Below the pieces are notes generated by a model, which worked only from the letters and a program-made list of their open reading frames with translations, searched no databases and was not told the DNA's origin. From contig NW_001865041.1 of NCBI RefSeq assembly GCF_000002865.3, positions 1,347,850 to 1,411,849 of the forward strand: a DNA stretch of 64,000 nt, in the 5' to 3' direction. A program made the translations under genes and the position numbers. This document shows, piece by piece, positions 1-12,205 of this stretch; within the stretch, counting starts at the first letter, position 1, and the number at the start of each line of letters is the position of its first letter. This DNA is from Monosiga brevicollis MX1 (Eukaryota; Opisthokonta; Choanoflagellata; Craspedida; Salpingoecidae).

Positions 1-45
<45 letters not shown>

Positions 46-52
46 ACACACA
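1..52. repeat. Poly-C run followed by (CA)n
   Basis: About 31 C followed by roughly ten CA units at the extreme left edge. Confidence 0.9.
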
Positions 53-191
53 TATTCCTGTGGCCAGTTGCAGATCTTGGGATTACTTGCCTCCAGATGG
101 TTTTATTCTTATTTTTTTCCAAGGTCTGCGGGCGCAGAGTTGTGCGGTCGCAGGTGAAGTCGGTGCATACAGCAAGGGAGAGAGGGCGCCA

Positions 192-1302
192 ATGGCAAAG
201 GTCATGGTTGCTGGAGGGTTTGATGGAGAAGTTCTCGACTCGGTGGACCTGTATCTCTTTGAGCGAGCTACAGGTGGGGTGTATGCCAAGCGACGTGTTC
301 TGGTGAGGAACCAACCGAGTTTAGGTGTGGATGGTTGTTCATATTTTTATTGTTGCCATGTCGTTGCTTATGCAGGTGAGCTCATCCAAGCTCAAGCACA
401 GGTGGCCACACTAACAGAGCCGCGCAAGAACGCTGCGGCGCGCTCATCAGGGGATGGGTGCGTGTTTTTTTTTATATATATTGAACTGCGTTTATTGCGA
501 ATGTGGCTTGGTGGATGAGATCAGGTTATCCTGGTTGCTAATCAGGCCCCACTTTAGGTTGTTGATTTGGGGAGGATGGGATGGTGCAAACACGTTAAGA
601 ACAGGGGAGCACGTTTCCCCAACCAACGGCGCAAGTCGGTGTGAAGGGCTGTTGCGAACCGCGCGCGAATGCTTTTCCCTGGTGCGCACCACATGAAGCA
701 TTCAAGAGATGGCGTGAACGGGTCGTTGCTGGATTACAGCAGTTGTCATTGATCTCTCATGCGGGGTTGCAACTCGTAAATTGTCTTGCTCGTCTGGGCT
801 TGGCAGGCGCTGGACTCTGAGTCTGGCTTACTGTGGGCCATGAATGGTTTCAATCCCGACGACATGCTTCTTAATGATATGGAGGTCGTGGCTGCGCACG
901 CACAAGACACCCATTCACCATTGCCCCTCGTACCGGGGCCCGCGCGAGAGGTTGGCTATCTTTCGATTTCCAAGCGTCTGCATCAAAGTCTGTATCAACG
1001 GTACCCTTCTCACAGACCCTGCACGGTTGTTCCCCGAGTAGTGCACGGCAGCCGCAGAACTCAGTGATCGCAGCGGATTGATTGTCGTGGGTGGCTGGAC
1101 CGGAACAGAGGCTGTCAGCCAGGCATGGCATTTCCATCAAGGAAGTGAGTCAAGAAATTTTGCCATCCTCAACTCAACTTGTTCCCAATGTCTTCTGTTC
1201 CCGACTCACGCGCTTCATGCCCCAGCATGGCACGCTTTGCCGGAACTGCCCATTGGGTTGAACAGGCCAAGTGTCATCGTTTTGAGCACGGATGAAGCGT
1301 AG
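192..1302 (+). CDS. Kelch-repeat-like protein, 3' part
   Basis: Probable kelch beta-propeller gene whose beginning may lie left of the window. Exons I can support are 192-273, 376-457, one starting at 807, 1074-1144 and 1226-1302; phases agree for 192-273/376-457 and for 1074-1144/1226-1302. Blade-like pieces are 'KVMVAGGFDGEVLDSVDLY', 'LTEPRKNAAA', 'LLWAMNGFNPDDMLLND' and 'LIVVGGWTGTEAVSQAW', and the last exon reads 'WHALPELPIGLNRPSVIVL' before TAG at 1300-1302. The GG-plus-hydrophobic strand pattern and the W..LPELP strand are kelch-like. At least one exon between 458 and 1073 is unresolved, since the phases do not close across that gap. ATG at 192 is only a possible start. Confidence 0.5.
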
Positions 1303-1522
1303 TTGTGGCGATAAAGTCGGTTAATTTGAAAGCAAGCGGATTGCGCCTGCATGGGCAAGCGGCAGCTACAACGCTGTCCACCCCGCTGTGCTGAAGGAAT
1401 GCATCACCACGCCGAGATGCAATATTCATAACAAAATTGTTTAGTCACAGAAACACTACTGCGTGCGATGATGGATCAAATCTGGCCTAGAAAGAAGGCA
1501 CGCTGAGTTGTTCATGTGGGCG

Positions 1523-2559
1523 CTAAACCTGCTGATAGGTGAGGTGGCGCGTTAGGCGTTGCCAAAGAAGATAGCCACCTGCGGCGGCAAATAGCACAAC
1601 GCCCATGGTACACAGGCCAATAATAAGTTGCGATCGATGACGTTGGCGGAACGTGCTGTGCGGTGCCGGTTTGGTGCTCGAGATCGGGGCTGAGGTCGAG
1701 GGCTTGCGTGGAGGGCTGTGAGTTGAGCTGCTGGGTGACCTTTGGGACATTGGGCAGGGTGAAGTTTGGTGAGGGTCGGGCAGGGGCACGCGCAAGGATG
1801 TGAGGTTGGGGATACTAACAGGAAAGAAAGCAGGACGCGGGGTTGAACATTGACGTCGGCTGCATCCTTGCTCGCAAATTTTCGTGCCAGCCCAGGCAGG
1901 GATTCGTTCTGTTGCTTGAGTAAGAGACCAAAGTTTGGTTGCTGGCCGGTGAGCCAATCGTTCACGAGGGCGCTGAGGGCAGGGCTGGAGAAGTTGTAGA
2001 ACTGATTGGCCGCAGTCAGGGTCAGGTTGACCAGCGGGCTGGGATCAAAGTCGCCTCCCGGCGTTTGCCAGCGGGTACGGTTGCCGTAATAGGTGTAGGA
2101 CCAAGTTGCGTCGTCGGCTGTGGCTGGTGCGCACTCACCACCTGAGGCTTGGGATGTCCCCTCACCCCAGGGCTGCTGAACGCGATGCAGGCTAACCTGA
2201 GTGGGGGCAGTGCTACCAGCCTGGAGCACGTACAAAGACAGTGTCACGTTGCGCAAAACACTGCCGGGCGGTGCTGCGTGTAAAGTGGGTGCGAATTGGA
2301 GCAGGCCGCGGTGGGCTTGATCTTGGCCACTGACACCAACAAAGATGCTTTCGGCGCGTCCGTTGGCCAGGCCGGAGCCATAGCATAGAGTATTGTCCTT
2401 GGCCAGGGCATTGAGCACTTGAGTGGGCTTGGCGTGCATGCCATGGCCCACGTTCAGCAAGGAGAGTAGCAGAAAGAGGGGCCCGAGCAGGGCCCTCGGC
2501 CAACGGGCGCTCCGACTTGATACCCACCAGCCGACTAGCGACCGGGTTTGTGCTGCCAT
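1523..2559 (-). CDS. DNRLRE-domain-like type I membrane protein
   Basis: Two exons, 2559-1820 and 1739-1523, joined by an 80-bp intron (GTTAGT..AAAG) with matching phase, give about 318 residues. The start is ATG at 2559. A hydrophobic signal segment ('LLGPLFLLLSLLNVGHG') is followed by a domain of about 190 residues. It has the pattern of DNRLRE/CBM96-type modules: a 'LLQFAP' strand, 'VTLSLYVL', 'VSLHRVQQPWGEG', 'DATW', 'GGDFD' and 'LVNDWL...NFGLLLK'. After a Ser/Pro/Thr-rich stalk the second exon supplies one transmembrane helix ('IIGLCTMGVVLFAAAGGYLLW') and a short basic tail. It is therefore likely a cell-surface protein. DNRLRE modules are known mainly from secreted bacterial proteins; the ligand is unknown. 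It faces the J-protein gene head to head. Confidence 0.72.
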
Positions 2560-3781
2560 ACTTGAAAGAAGAGATACACGCACACACACGCACGCACACA
2601 CACGCGCGCGCTCTCTCTCTTTCCCTCTTTCTTGTGTGTGTGCGCTTGGAGCGGTCCCTCCGCGAGCTGGTTCAAACGGAAGCGATGAACATGGGTCATC
2701 AGCCACTTGGGAAAGGGGCGGATCCGGTCACCGTGGCAAAGAGAGAGACACAAGGGGGAAACAATTTGAAGAAATTAAAAAGAAGTAGGCAACAACTTCA
2801 GCCTGAAGGCAAAGAGTTGGCTCGAGGCTGGACGGGTCTCATGGATGAGACGGGCAAGTCGATCTGTGAGCAACAGGCGAATGGGTGATGACGAGACCGG
2901 AGGCCGGGGTGTTGTGCGGCACGATCCTGAAGAGGTCGAGAGAGAGATTGAGATCGGAGAAAGCGTGTTACAGCTGCATCAAACAACATCACAATAAACA
3001 GCAACTACCCTCATCAATAACACATTTTTCAACATGTAAGACTCGTTAGGAAATGCATCAAGTCCAAGTACTTCTACAGAAACTCACAACGCCACCATCA
3101 TGATGACCTTCACATTGCAGGTGCCGGACAACTTCTTGTCAATTTGTCAGACAGTGGATGGTATTATCAGCATGTCAGACGTTTTTTCGGAAAGAGGTTG
3201 CTGGAAGCGAATGGAAGTTCTTCTTCAACGATCGCGTTGTTTCCTTACGAGTGACACCTTTTGTAACGATAGGACTGGGGTTAATGTAGTATTGTGTGGG
3301 GAGATAATGAGAATTTGTGTAGCATGACGTGTAGTTTGTGAAGATGCTCGCATGGGACCTGTCAAGTTGTGGTGATCGCCTGCGCCCAGGCTTTCCAGCG
3401 GCGTCCACGCTGGTACTGGTCGGTGGAGCGCAAGATCTAGATGCAGGCAACACCGGCTCCATCCGGATGTAGCGTGCCCACGACTCACCCAGGCATTTTC
3501 ATTCTGGTGTTTCTACCAGTCACCAATCCGCTACATATCCTTCTTGTGCTATCATCTCAAGACTCAACGCCCGCCGAGCCGTTCTTCCACCTGCTCGCGC
3601 GACCACCTTTGCTTTTTTTTTGCACAACCTTTAAGTGACGATCACTCTACTTGGTGGTTTACCTGTTTCCTGTGTTCAACATCTTGCCCGTGCGAGAGTC
3701 TTGTTCAAGCGTTGACTTTACCGATTGCTCGACCCAGCAAGCCAGGAAGCGTCGGGCAGCCTCTTCTCACACATCGGCAGC
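2560..3781. other. Divergent intergenic region with CA/CT-rich tract
   Basis: Spacer of 1.2 kb between the divergently transcribed DNRLRE-like gene and the J-protein gene. A mixed (CA)n/(CG)n/(CT)n tract lies at about 2579-2640. Short open frames here show no family signal and overlap one another on both strands. Promoters for both genes presumably lie here, but I see no motif that I can defend. Confidence 0.6.
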
Positions 3782-4930
3782 ATGCCGACTCAGCATCGTG
3801 ACTACTATGAAACGCTGGGCGTTGCACGCGGCGCCAACGATGACGAAATCAAAAAGGCCTATCGCAAATTGGCTCTCAAGTACCATCCAGACCGCAACCA
3901 GAGTGCCGATGCCAACGAGCGGTTTCAAGAAATTTCAGCAGCCTTTGCCGTGTTAAGCGACAAGGAAAAGCGGCAAATCTACGACCAGTATGGCGAAGCC
4001 GGCTTGCAGGGCAACGTTCCCACCGGTCCTGGTGGTGCAGCCGGCGGCCCGGGTGGTGCCACCTTCCACTTTGACCAATCTCAAGCTGAGGACATTTTCC
4101 GCCAGTTCTTTGGCGGTATGGGCGGTGCCCCTGGCGGGTTCACGTTTACGACCACGACGGGCGGTGCACGCCCCGGTGCCCGGCGCTCTGCCGGCATGGG
4201 TGGCATGGGTGGTTCACCCTTTGGCAATCTCTTTGGTGGTGGTGGTGGCAACACGTTTGAGTCGATGGACTCGAGCAGCGATGACGAGGGCTTTGCTGGC
4301 AGCTACGGAGGCTTTGGCGGCTTTGGCGGCGCAGGCATGCCTGGTGGTTTTGGTCGCGGCCGTGCACCATCGCGCCCACGCGAACAGCCCCACGCCATTG
4401 TCGAACGCCCCCTGCCCGTGAGCTTGGAGGAGCTCGCGGCAGGCTTCAGCAAGAAACTCAAGGTGACCAAGCGCATTCAAGATTCCACCACCGGCGCCAT
4501 TAAGACTGTATCTAACGTGCTCGAGGTCAACGGCCGTCCAGGTTGGAAGGCCGGTACCAAGGTGACCTTCCCCAGTGCGGGTGACGAACTCAACGACCAA
4601 CCAGCCCAGGATATTTGCTTTGTGATCCAGGAGAAGCCCCATCAGACCTTCCGACGTGATGGTGACGACTTGCTTGTGACCGTCCGAATCCCTTTGGTTG
4701 ATGCGCTGTGCGGCTCCACTGTGCAAATTCCTCTGCTCAACGGCACGCGCATGCCGCTGCAGCTACCGACCATCAACCCCGGCACCGTCAAGGTACTGCC
4801 CAACCAGGGTATGCCCAAGAAGGATGGCTCACGAGGGGCGCTCAAGGTTCACTTTGACGTGGTCTTCCCCAAGAACCTGGACGATGTACAAAAACAAGGT
4901 CTCCGCAACTTCCTGCCTCGCAGCACATAG
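3782..4930 (+). CDS. DNAJB1: Class B J-protein (DNAJB1/Sis1-like Hsp40)
   Basis: Single uninterrupted frame of 382 residues, starting at ATG 3782, just before '[10 protein letters not shown]'. The J domain (about residues 4-70) contains the Hsp70-activating HPD motif in 'KYHPDRN'. It is followed by a Gly/Phe-rich region to about residue 200 and then two beta-barrel peptide-binding domains ('[20 protein letters not shown]', '[20 protein letters not shown]'). No CxxCxGxG zinc finger is present, so this is class B, not class A. The expected role is to deliver unfolded clients to cytosolic Hsp70 and stimulate its ATPase. An acidic insert ('[11 protein letters not shown]') sits inside the Gly-rich region. 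It is the only clearly intronless gene in the window. Confidence 0.93.
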   Translation: MPTQHRDYYETLGVARGANDDEIKKAYRKLALKYHPDRNQSADANERFQEISAAFAVLSDKEKRQIYDQYGEAGLQGNVPTGPGGAAGGPGGATFHFDQSQAEDIFRQFFGGMGGAPGGFTFTTTTGGARPGARRSAGMGGMGGSPFGNLFGGGGGNTFESMDSSSDDEGFAGSYGGFGGFGGAGMPGGFGRGRAPSRPREQPHAIVERPLPVSLEELAAGFSKKLKVTKRIQDSTTGAIKTVSNVLEVNGRPGWKAGTKVTFPSAGDELNDQPAQDICFVIQEKPHQTFRRDGDDLLVTVRIPLVDALCGSTVQIPLLNGTRMPLQLPTINPGTVKVLPNQGMPKKDGSRGALKVHFDVVFPKNLDDVQKQGLRNFLPRST

Positions 4931-5316
4931 TCTGTTGTGTGTGTGGGTGTGTGTCTGCCGTGGGTCCAGTCTCTCTTTCTCAGCCATGATTGGGTTTTAG
5001 AGTTTTTAGTTGCGTGTGGTGAGGAGACATGTCGTTTAGCCCGCTGCTCTTCTGAAGTAGTTTGCATGTTAAATGTCTTGTATCGTGGTTCCCCGTGAGA
5101 GTCTTCTTTTGTTTTTTAGTTTGTGTGCTGAGCACCCGTCTTTCTTTCCGTTGCAAACTCCCGATGCCTCGTGAACTAATTAATTGATCGACAAGTTCGA
5201 ATTCGGCTCCTCGACTTATCCTCAGACACATTAGCCAAGGCAGACAATGATGGACAAACAGGCTCTCAGACGGAGAAACCGTCTTGCAAGTATGTAAACC
5301 AACTCTGTAAGCAGCC

Positions 5317-5411
<95 letters not shown>

Positions 5412-5420
5412 ATTGTCAGC
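4931..5420. other. Intergenic region upstream of NRK gene
   Basis: Non-coding spacer between two genes on the plus strand. Its right end is a 91-bp perfect (CA)n tract that stops only 11 bp before the first ATG of the kinase gene, so it is probably in the 5' untranslated region or core promoter. Confidence 0.6.
5319..5409. repeat. (CA)n microsatellite, ~45 copies
   Basis: Uninterrupted CA dinucleotides immediately upstream of the nicotinamide riboside kinase start codon. Confidence 0.97.
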
Positions 5421-6382
5421 ATGATGATGGTGGACACATCATCGATCAAGGATGGGCCGGTCGTGCCGGCGGCCGTGGCTATTGCGGTGGTGGGCGTGAG
5501 TTGCTCCGGCAAATCAACCGTGTGCGCGCGGCTACATGCCGCGTTAGACCTGCCGCTGACGCTTATTGCCCAGGTCAGCCGACCCGCCAAGCCGAGTGAC
5601 TTCTCCGACATGACACAGTCAGCTCCATGCCGGTGCAGGGGAATGTGTCGACCCGCCTACCCCTTCGCTCACTCGAGGCTGTGCTTTGTTTCCCAACAGG
5701 ACGACTTTTACCTTCCGGTCGAGGCCGTCCCGGATCGGGTGACTCTCAAAAGCGGCAAAGTTGTGCCGGACTTTGACTCACCCTCTGCCTTGTTTGTTCA
5801 GAAGCTTGTGGTGCGGTTGCCTCAAGGATCGTCTTGCCCGCCCTGTTGCTCCGCTCTTCTCCTTGGCTGCCTCTGCCTTCGTGCTTCTTGGGCATGTGGT
5901 GAAGCTCATGAGATCCATCTCCACCTCTGGCTAGACGGCCGTCCGGGCCGCAAAGCAAACTTCTCAAGCCGTTATCGTAGAGGGTAGCATGCTGGCTGCC
6001 ATCAAGGAACTTGTGCCCCTGATTGACGCTTGGATTATGTTGGACGTGCCGCAAGCCATCTGCGCCGCCCGTCGTCGTGCCCGGGTATATGAAGAAGCTC
6101 CCGACCCCGTGGGTTATTTTGAAGAGCACGCCTATCCCACTGCCGCCCAGAGCCAACAACGACTGCTGCAGGCCGCCCCAACCATGGTCCGTTCTGCTGA
6201 CCCTTCTCATTACATGGCCTGCCTTACCCGAGGCGAACCGGCTCGTGCTCAACCTGTGGTGGTGCTTTTGATGCACTTAGAATTGCCCGGTGTTTCGTGT
6301 GGCGGGCACAGAAGATGTGCCACACGTTGTGCAGCAGGTGGCTGAACTGGTACATAAAATAGCTTGTCCATTGGTCGCGTAA
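5421..6382 (+). CDS. NMRK1: Nicotinamide riboside kinase
   Basis: Four exons, 5421-5573, 5700-5810, 5935-6186 and 6281-6382, all phase 0, encode about 205 residues, close to the usual ~200 of NRK1. The enzyme phosphorylates nicotinamide riboside to NMN in NAD salvage. The P-loop is 'GVSCSGKST'. Exon 2 opens with 'DDFYLP', the NRK equivalent of the QDD motif after the P-loop. Later come 'DFDSPSAL', 'VIVEGSML' and the diagnostic 'RARVYEEAPDPVGYFEEHA', matching the R.Y..PD.PGYF region of NRK1. Three consecutive ATGs start the frame; which is used cannot be told. Uridine kinase is the nearest alternative, but the GYF region favours NRK. Confidence 0.85.
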
Positions 6383-6878
6383 CCAGAACGATTCTTCTCA
6401 CCCCGACAGCTAGGCCTGTATCTGCCGCAGAATAAGCATAAGCATTGCCAGTGTGTATAATTCCCATCTCCCCTTTGACATTTGATGGACCAAATTGATG
6501 ATCAACCTCGAATGAGCTGGTGGTCGAAAAAGGCCGCCTCTGCTGCAGTGCCATCGAACAGTTACCGTCAAACGGTTGCCAGCGGTGATTCCATACAATG
6601 CATCGCCTTGCCGCCTCCCTCCGTGAAGACAAGCAAGCAAAACCCTTGTCACAACATGCGCTCAACCTGTGGCAGTTATAATGGACCAGGAGAACTGCGG
6701 CCACGTTGAAGCCAAATCACACAACACCAGTCAATTGGCCTTGATGGCCCATCCCTCGGGGAAGAACAGTAGGTGCGCCCAATCATTGGGCTTGCGAGGC
6801 ATGCAAAACGTGACAACTCGATACATTTCGTTGAAGATCCATCACGGAGCACACGCGTCTGAAGACCGTGCCGGTGGC
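6383..6878. other. Convergent intergenic region (NRK / cullin-4)
   Basis: Tail-to-tail spacer of about 500 bp holding the 3' ends of both genes. No gene, repeat or RNA structure is apparent. Confidence 0.5.
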
Positions 6879-9800
6879 CTAAGCCAAGTAGTTGTACACA
6901 CCGGCATCATCTGCGCTGCGCTCAAGATAGTCACGATCAATGAGGGATTCAATCCGTTTCTTGATGTCTACCGGCTTGACCGGAAATTTGAGTTGCTCCA
7001 GCACACCAGACATGAGCAATTGGTGACGGAGAGTCTTGCGTGTCTTCATGATGCGCACAATGGCAGCATCAATCGTGTAAATACGATCCTTGAACACCTT
7101 TTTCGAAGTTGCTTCCTGTTCCTCCGCCTACATGTCAGACAACGCTGAGCACACGACCAACAGACGAAAGCATGCCCCTCTTCTGGTCTTCGTCGTAGAT
7201 CAACCAAAAAAGGCCCCACACGCTGCCCGCAATAACACACCGTCTCTTTCAGTTGAATCTGATTGATCTTGATGCGCTTGCGCTGATTGGAAAACTTCTC
7301 GTTGATGCTAATTCGGTCCTCTGGCGCTACCTCTTTGGTCTGCAGCAAGAATGGTTGGGTCGGCGAGGACGCGAGAATAGGCGTGAACAAGCCAGGTGCA
7401 TTCACTCCGAAAGGCCCGCCGTGCACGCGTGACGCTAGAACGCGCCCCTGCCAAAACAGAGCCAAGATGCAATCTGTCTTGTTTGCCAGCCGGATGCTTA
7501 CCTTGGTGTTCTTCTCCAAGACCCGCACCTTGCCAAGCGTCATGGATAAGACCGTCCGGTGCAGCTCCTTGCCCTCTGAAACCAAGAGGGCGAATCCCAG
7601 TCACATGAGTTGACTCGCGCCATCAGGTGCCAAACAAAAACAACACTTCCTTGCACAGTTTCACAAGAGCACGAAAGGTTCTTGAATGGTTTGGGGAGAC
7701 GCACCCAGGTTAGTGAGATCGGCAATCTCTTTGACGCTGAGCTCAGCGGCATCGTTGAAGCAAAGCAGCATGAGCGCCTGCGACAGCGACAGCTGAAGTT
7801 CCTTGTTGCCCTGCGCACTCGTCCGCCAGATGAAGAATTGAGCCATGCAGAAGGCACCTCCCCAAGCATGGGCGTAAACTGGATATGGACAGTCGGCTCA
7901 CAAAAGTCCGGGCGCCATACCTTCTTGAAGCCGGCCTTGACGAGACAGTCACCCTGCGAGGTCTGCCACGACAGCTGGCGACTCGAGTGTTTTTGACAGT
8001 AAAATTGTTGGAAGAGTTCCTGCGCTTGGATCATCTGCACCACAGGAAAAAAAAAGCTTGCACTTGAGCCGGTGCACTCTTGAAGCAATGACAGGCTGTT
8101 TTGGGGGAAAGGCCCCGGCCTGGCAAGTTAGGACCCAATCCCACGCTCGTCCTTCTAAAGTTCAGGGACTCGGGCAATCAAGACCGCGGTCAACTCGCAC
8201 CTTCTGTGGCAGGTTCAGCGGTAGCTTTGCGTAAGCGGGCCAGTATGACTGGGTCAGCACTTGCACGTGCAGCTCCAGGGGTGAGTCTGAAACGGTATCA
8301 CGACGAAACTGCAGCATTGACATTTGTGAGTGAGCGGGGCAAGGCGCATCGTCGGGGCCAAGCGCATCCAGAAGTTGTTGAGCGCACGTTTTGGAATTCG
8401 GCATCCAGTTGCTGCGAAATGGTCACATCCTTGAACATGCCCTCCAGGTTGGCTGTAAAGGATGCGCCACACTCTGTGGTGATGCCAATCGAGGCGAACA
8501 AGCAGTGAGCCAGGTAACTTGAAGCACGGGAAACAGCTCAGAAAGTGGGAGCTGACGACCACACGCTTTCACACAAGGTTTGGCTGCATATGTGTCCGAT
8601 CGGAACGAAGCGTCTCACCCTGCTTGAGCTTGGACAGCATGGCGCGCTCCAGATCCGTGCTCGCACTCTTGTCGTGCAATAGGCGCCGCGCAAGGTGCGA
8701 CTTGTAAAACGCCTCAAACACGTCTTTGCCTGTTCATTTCATCAAGCAAGTGCCCACGAGACGATGTATAAGAGAAAGAACGAAGCAAACGTAGCAAAGG
8801 AAGCAGGCGCAGCCGAAGAAGAAGACGGAAAAATAATGCTTCGCACGGGCACGTGCACAAGTGGTGATTCGGTATGCGGTAGATCAAAGGGCAATCAGAG
8901 GCATGACTCACCATTGATGAAACGAAAGATGTGCAGCACCTTGTTCATGGATGCCTCAAACTCTTCTTCGGTTGAGTCCTGGTCAACAGTCGAAAAAGTT
9001 TGAAAATGATATCGGCTTGAAAATGAGATCGGCTTGAACCCGATGCCATACGTGACACAAGTCAACAGAAGCGCATTCGAGCTTGACAGACATACCTTGT
9101 AACCAGCCCGCAGCTTGGCATCCATAAACTTGGCGACCATTTCGGCTGGTTTATTCTGGCGCTTGTTAATAAAGCGCTCAAACGACATCTTAGGCGAGCG
9201 TGTGGCGGCAAAGTCCAAACTCGTTGAGCGACATCATGCCCAGTGTGACAAGCAAGCAGCTGGCCAGAGGGCGGCGGCATACCTCAATTGCCTGGTCTGT
9301 GTCTGCGTCATTCCCACAGGCTTGGGCCAAGATTCGGTGCATCTTGTCAAAAAACGCGAGCAGATTGTCCACCATTTCCTTGTCGTTGTCAGGGTTGCCA
9401 ACGATTTCAGCACCCTTGAGCTCAACGTACTTGCTGAGCGCTGATTGAAATTGAGTTTGGCGCTCAACCCGCTCAATCAGAACAAACAACATGTTGAGGT
9501 GTTTGTAATCATCTGCCTCCAACAGGGTGAAGAAGCCTTCTCCAAGCACGAGGTCAAGAGGCTCCAACAAAAGGGTTTGTTCAATCAAGGCGAGGAGGGG
9601 GCGGCGCGTTGCCACAGCCAACATGAAACGCGCTCGCTCCTCCTCTTCACGCAAGCGCGAAGTGACATGAACGATATACTGGTCCAGCTAGCCAACGGCG
9701 AAAGGAGTCGAACGCATCCATCATAATCAAAAGCACACGTGAGAACATGCGTGTGTTGATGCGAAGCACTTTTTAGGCTGTGAGCCTGTGTCAAGACGCG

Positions 9801-11106
9801 AGCAAAATTCCAAGGCCAGGGGCGTCTCACCGGATCTCGAGCAATGCGCTCGATGCCGTCGTGTCGGTAAAAACTCTGTGTTGCACTCAAAAGTCCGGTC
9901 TCCAGAACGCGATAGAGCTTGGTGGCGATGAGCATTTGGCACAAGGGGCGCAGTTGGGCGTTGGCCAATTGGCCCGTGCTGCATTTGGCAGCAGGACAAA
10001 TCCACGCATGAGGGAGAGTGAGGCCAGGTGGGGTGCAAAGCGGTGCTGTGTCTGTCAAGCCGTGACGGTGCATGGGTGTGTCGCTGTGCCTGTGAACGGG
10101 TGGGCACATACCGCTCCTTTTGAATTTCATCCAATATCGCGCGGGTTACTCGGTCCAGATTTTTGTCTTCCTGGAGGATGTGTTCTTTGAATAGCTGGAT
10201 ACCCACCAGCCTGTGGCGAGAGCCACCCGGGCAACCCCACCAGAACGTCGAGCGTGAGGTGACGGGCATATTGCGAGTGGTAAAAGAGCAGAGCGCCACG
10301 AGCTTTGGAACAGACCAGAGGAGGTCGATGCCCCGAGTCTTCTGTGCGTAAAGTCGATCAAGAGTTACAAAGATGCTCTGGATCATCATCTACACGCGTG
10401 ATAGAAAACAGCAGTCAGCTCGAACCGCCCCTGGGCCTGAACACTGACCCCGATGACCACCATCCAAGAGGAAGCAAAGACAGGCGAGCATGCTGATGGC
10501 AGGGACAGGTGCAGATGCGCCCGGTAGAGGTGGGCTGTGGGCTTGGGACTAGCCAGTGCACAGGTGACAAGGCCGAGAGTGAACCAACCATTGCCTGGAT
10601 GTGGTCCTCCCAGGTGAGGCGAAAAAGGTTGGCCACGTCATGGCTGTCCACAGCCACGGCTTGGCGCAGCCGTGGCTGCTCGCCGATCAGGTGGTCGCGC
10701 ATCAGAGTCTTGAGGCGTTTATACACCTCGGGGCTTTGGCGCTTGTGATGCAAGCGCTCAACCAGGAGGGTCAGCGACTGCAGAGTTTGATTGATGGCTT
10801 GCTTGGCATAGATGGCCTGGACGGCGTCGCGCAGAGTGGTCCATTCCTCGTCCTGCAACTCCTGCTCCTTTATGCTGGGCGCTGTCACGCCAATCAATCA
10901 AGCAAGTGAGCACCCTCGACGTGATGTATAGAGTCCCTGCGCCTCAATGCGCTGGAAGGGCGCGCGGCAGGGTTCCTCGCCGAGGAAGAGAGAAAGCCTG
11001 GGTGAGGAATAGAGCTGTGAAATAGACGCAACGCACGCTTAAAGTTTTTCAGGACGAGTCGGCGTCCGGCTTGGCGAGTGCCAAAGGTTTGTTGCTGAAG
11101 TGCCAT
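6879..11106 (-). CDS. CUL4: Cullin-4, ubiquitin ligase scaffold
   Basis: Sixteen exons in phase: 11106-11037, 10881-10589, 10389-10316, 10210-10112, 9978-9831, 9687-9283, 9188-9096, 8978-8912, 8729-8619, 8473-8388, 8308-8201, 8034-7921, 7810-7705, 7575-7502, 7339-7241, 7127-6879. The product is about 731 residues (human CUL4A has 759). The C-terminus holds the neddylation site '[10 protein letters not shown]' and a winged helix ending '[20 protein letters not shown]', which is cullin-4-like rather than CUL1/2/3-like. Other family blocks are '[19 protein letters not shown]', '[17 protein letters not shown]', '[17 protein letters not shown]' and '[12 protein letters not shown]'. The N-terminus has 'RLVLKNFK', as in CUL4. 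Cullin-4 binds DDB1 and RBX1 to build CRL4 ligases for DNA repair and replication control. The start at ATG 11106 precedes this conserved block by 19 codons. Confidence 0.95.
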
Positions 11107-11428
11107 GGTGTCGGAGTCGACCGCACCAGGCAAAGGAGGCTGGTGCAGGACCTCGCACGGCCGTTGATCTGAAGCACGAGCTACCCCAATTGGACGCGGC
11201 TAGAACAGAATCATGAGTGAGTCGCTGCGTCGGGGAGCTGGAGTGCTCAAGACTGATACTTTCGAGCTGCTCGACAACGCGTTCAAGCCAGACACTGCCC
11301 TCAATCGCCTAGAGCCGAGACCGAGAGAGAGAGAGAGGAAGAACACCGAGCGATGCTTGACAGTGCATTCGAAACACTGACCCGACTTACCCAGTCTGCT
11401 GAGGCTCACACGAACCCGCAACGCTGCG

Positions 11429-11457
11429 GTCTGGTCTGGTCTGGTCTGGTCTGGTCT
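11429..11457. repeat. (TCTGG)n pentanucleotide repeat
   Basis: About five to six tandem copies of a 5-bp unit in the cullin-4 upstream region. Confidence 0.85.
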
Positions 11458-11976
11458 GCGGCTGACTGACTGAGGGCCTTGGACTTTTGTGTAACGATGA
11501 AAAGACAGAAAGAGCAGCTGCTGCCTCACAAGTGCCGGTTAGACCTCCGCTTGAGTCTGCTGCAGTCTCCGCGGGGACTGGAAAAACGCTGACAATTGAG
11601 ATGGGTGTCCTCTTATTTCATATTTGTTATTTTGAAGGGTATTGACTGTGAGGGGAAACACGTGTATCAAGTTGGGGGGAAAAGTAGAGCGGCAATCTAT
11701 ACAAAAAATGGCAACGCATCATCTACTGCCCCACACCTTTCGAGAGGAAGCAGTTTGTGGTTGATGCAGATCGTTTTATGATTACTGAAGCATTTGGAGC
11801 CGTTTCAATCTCTCTGTGTTACCTCTCTGTTACGAGAAGATGCAGCAAAAGTACAAGATATCGCAGCACATCCCGGCCAGCAGTGGAAGAAGCGAGTGAC
11901 CAGCTCCAAAACACAGGATGTTGTAATGCACCTCCTCGAATGACGCATTCGCATTCTTTTGTGCCATAGTGTGGTC

Positions 11977-12083
11977 AGGACTCTCTCTTCTCTGTCTTTC
12001 TCTCCTCTCTCTCTGTCTTTCTCTCTCTTTCTCTGTCTTTCTCTGTCTTTCTCTCTCTGTCTCTTCGTCTCTCTGTCTCTTCT

Positions 12084-12120
<37 letters not shown>

Positions 12121-12205
12121 CTGGCTCTGGCTGGCTGCTGAATTTTCTTCTGCGCCGTTGTTCTCTCTCTCTCTCTCCTTTTCTCTCTCTCCGTCTCGTC
12201 TCTGT
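11977..12205 (+). repeat. Polypyrimidine (CT)n/(TTTC)n tract
   Basis: Strand-asymmetric C/T-rich simple sequence, interrupted near 12118-12160 by a GGCTGGCTCTGGCTGGC segment, lying directly upstream of the succinyl-CoA ligase start codon. Confidence 0.9.
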
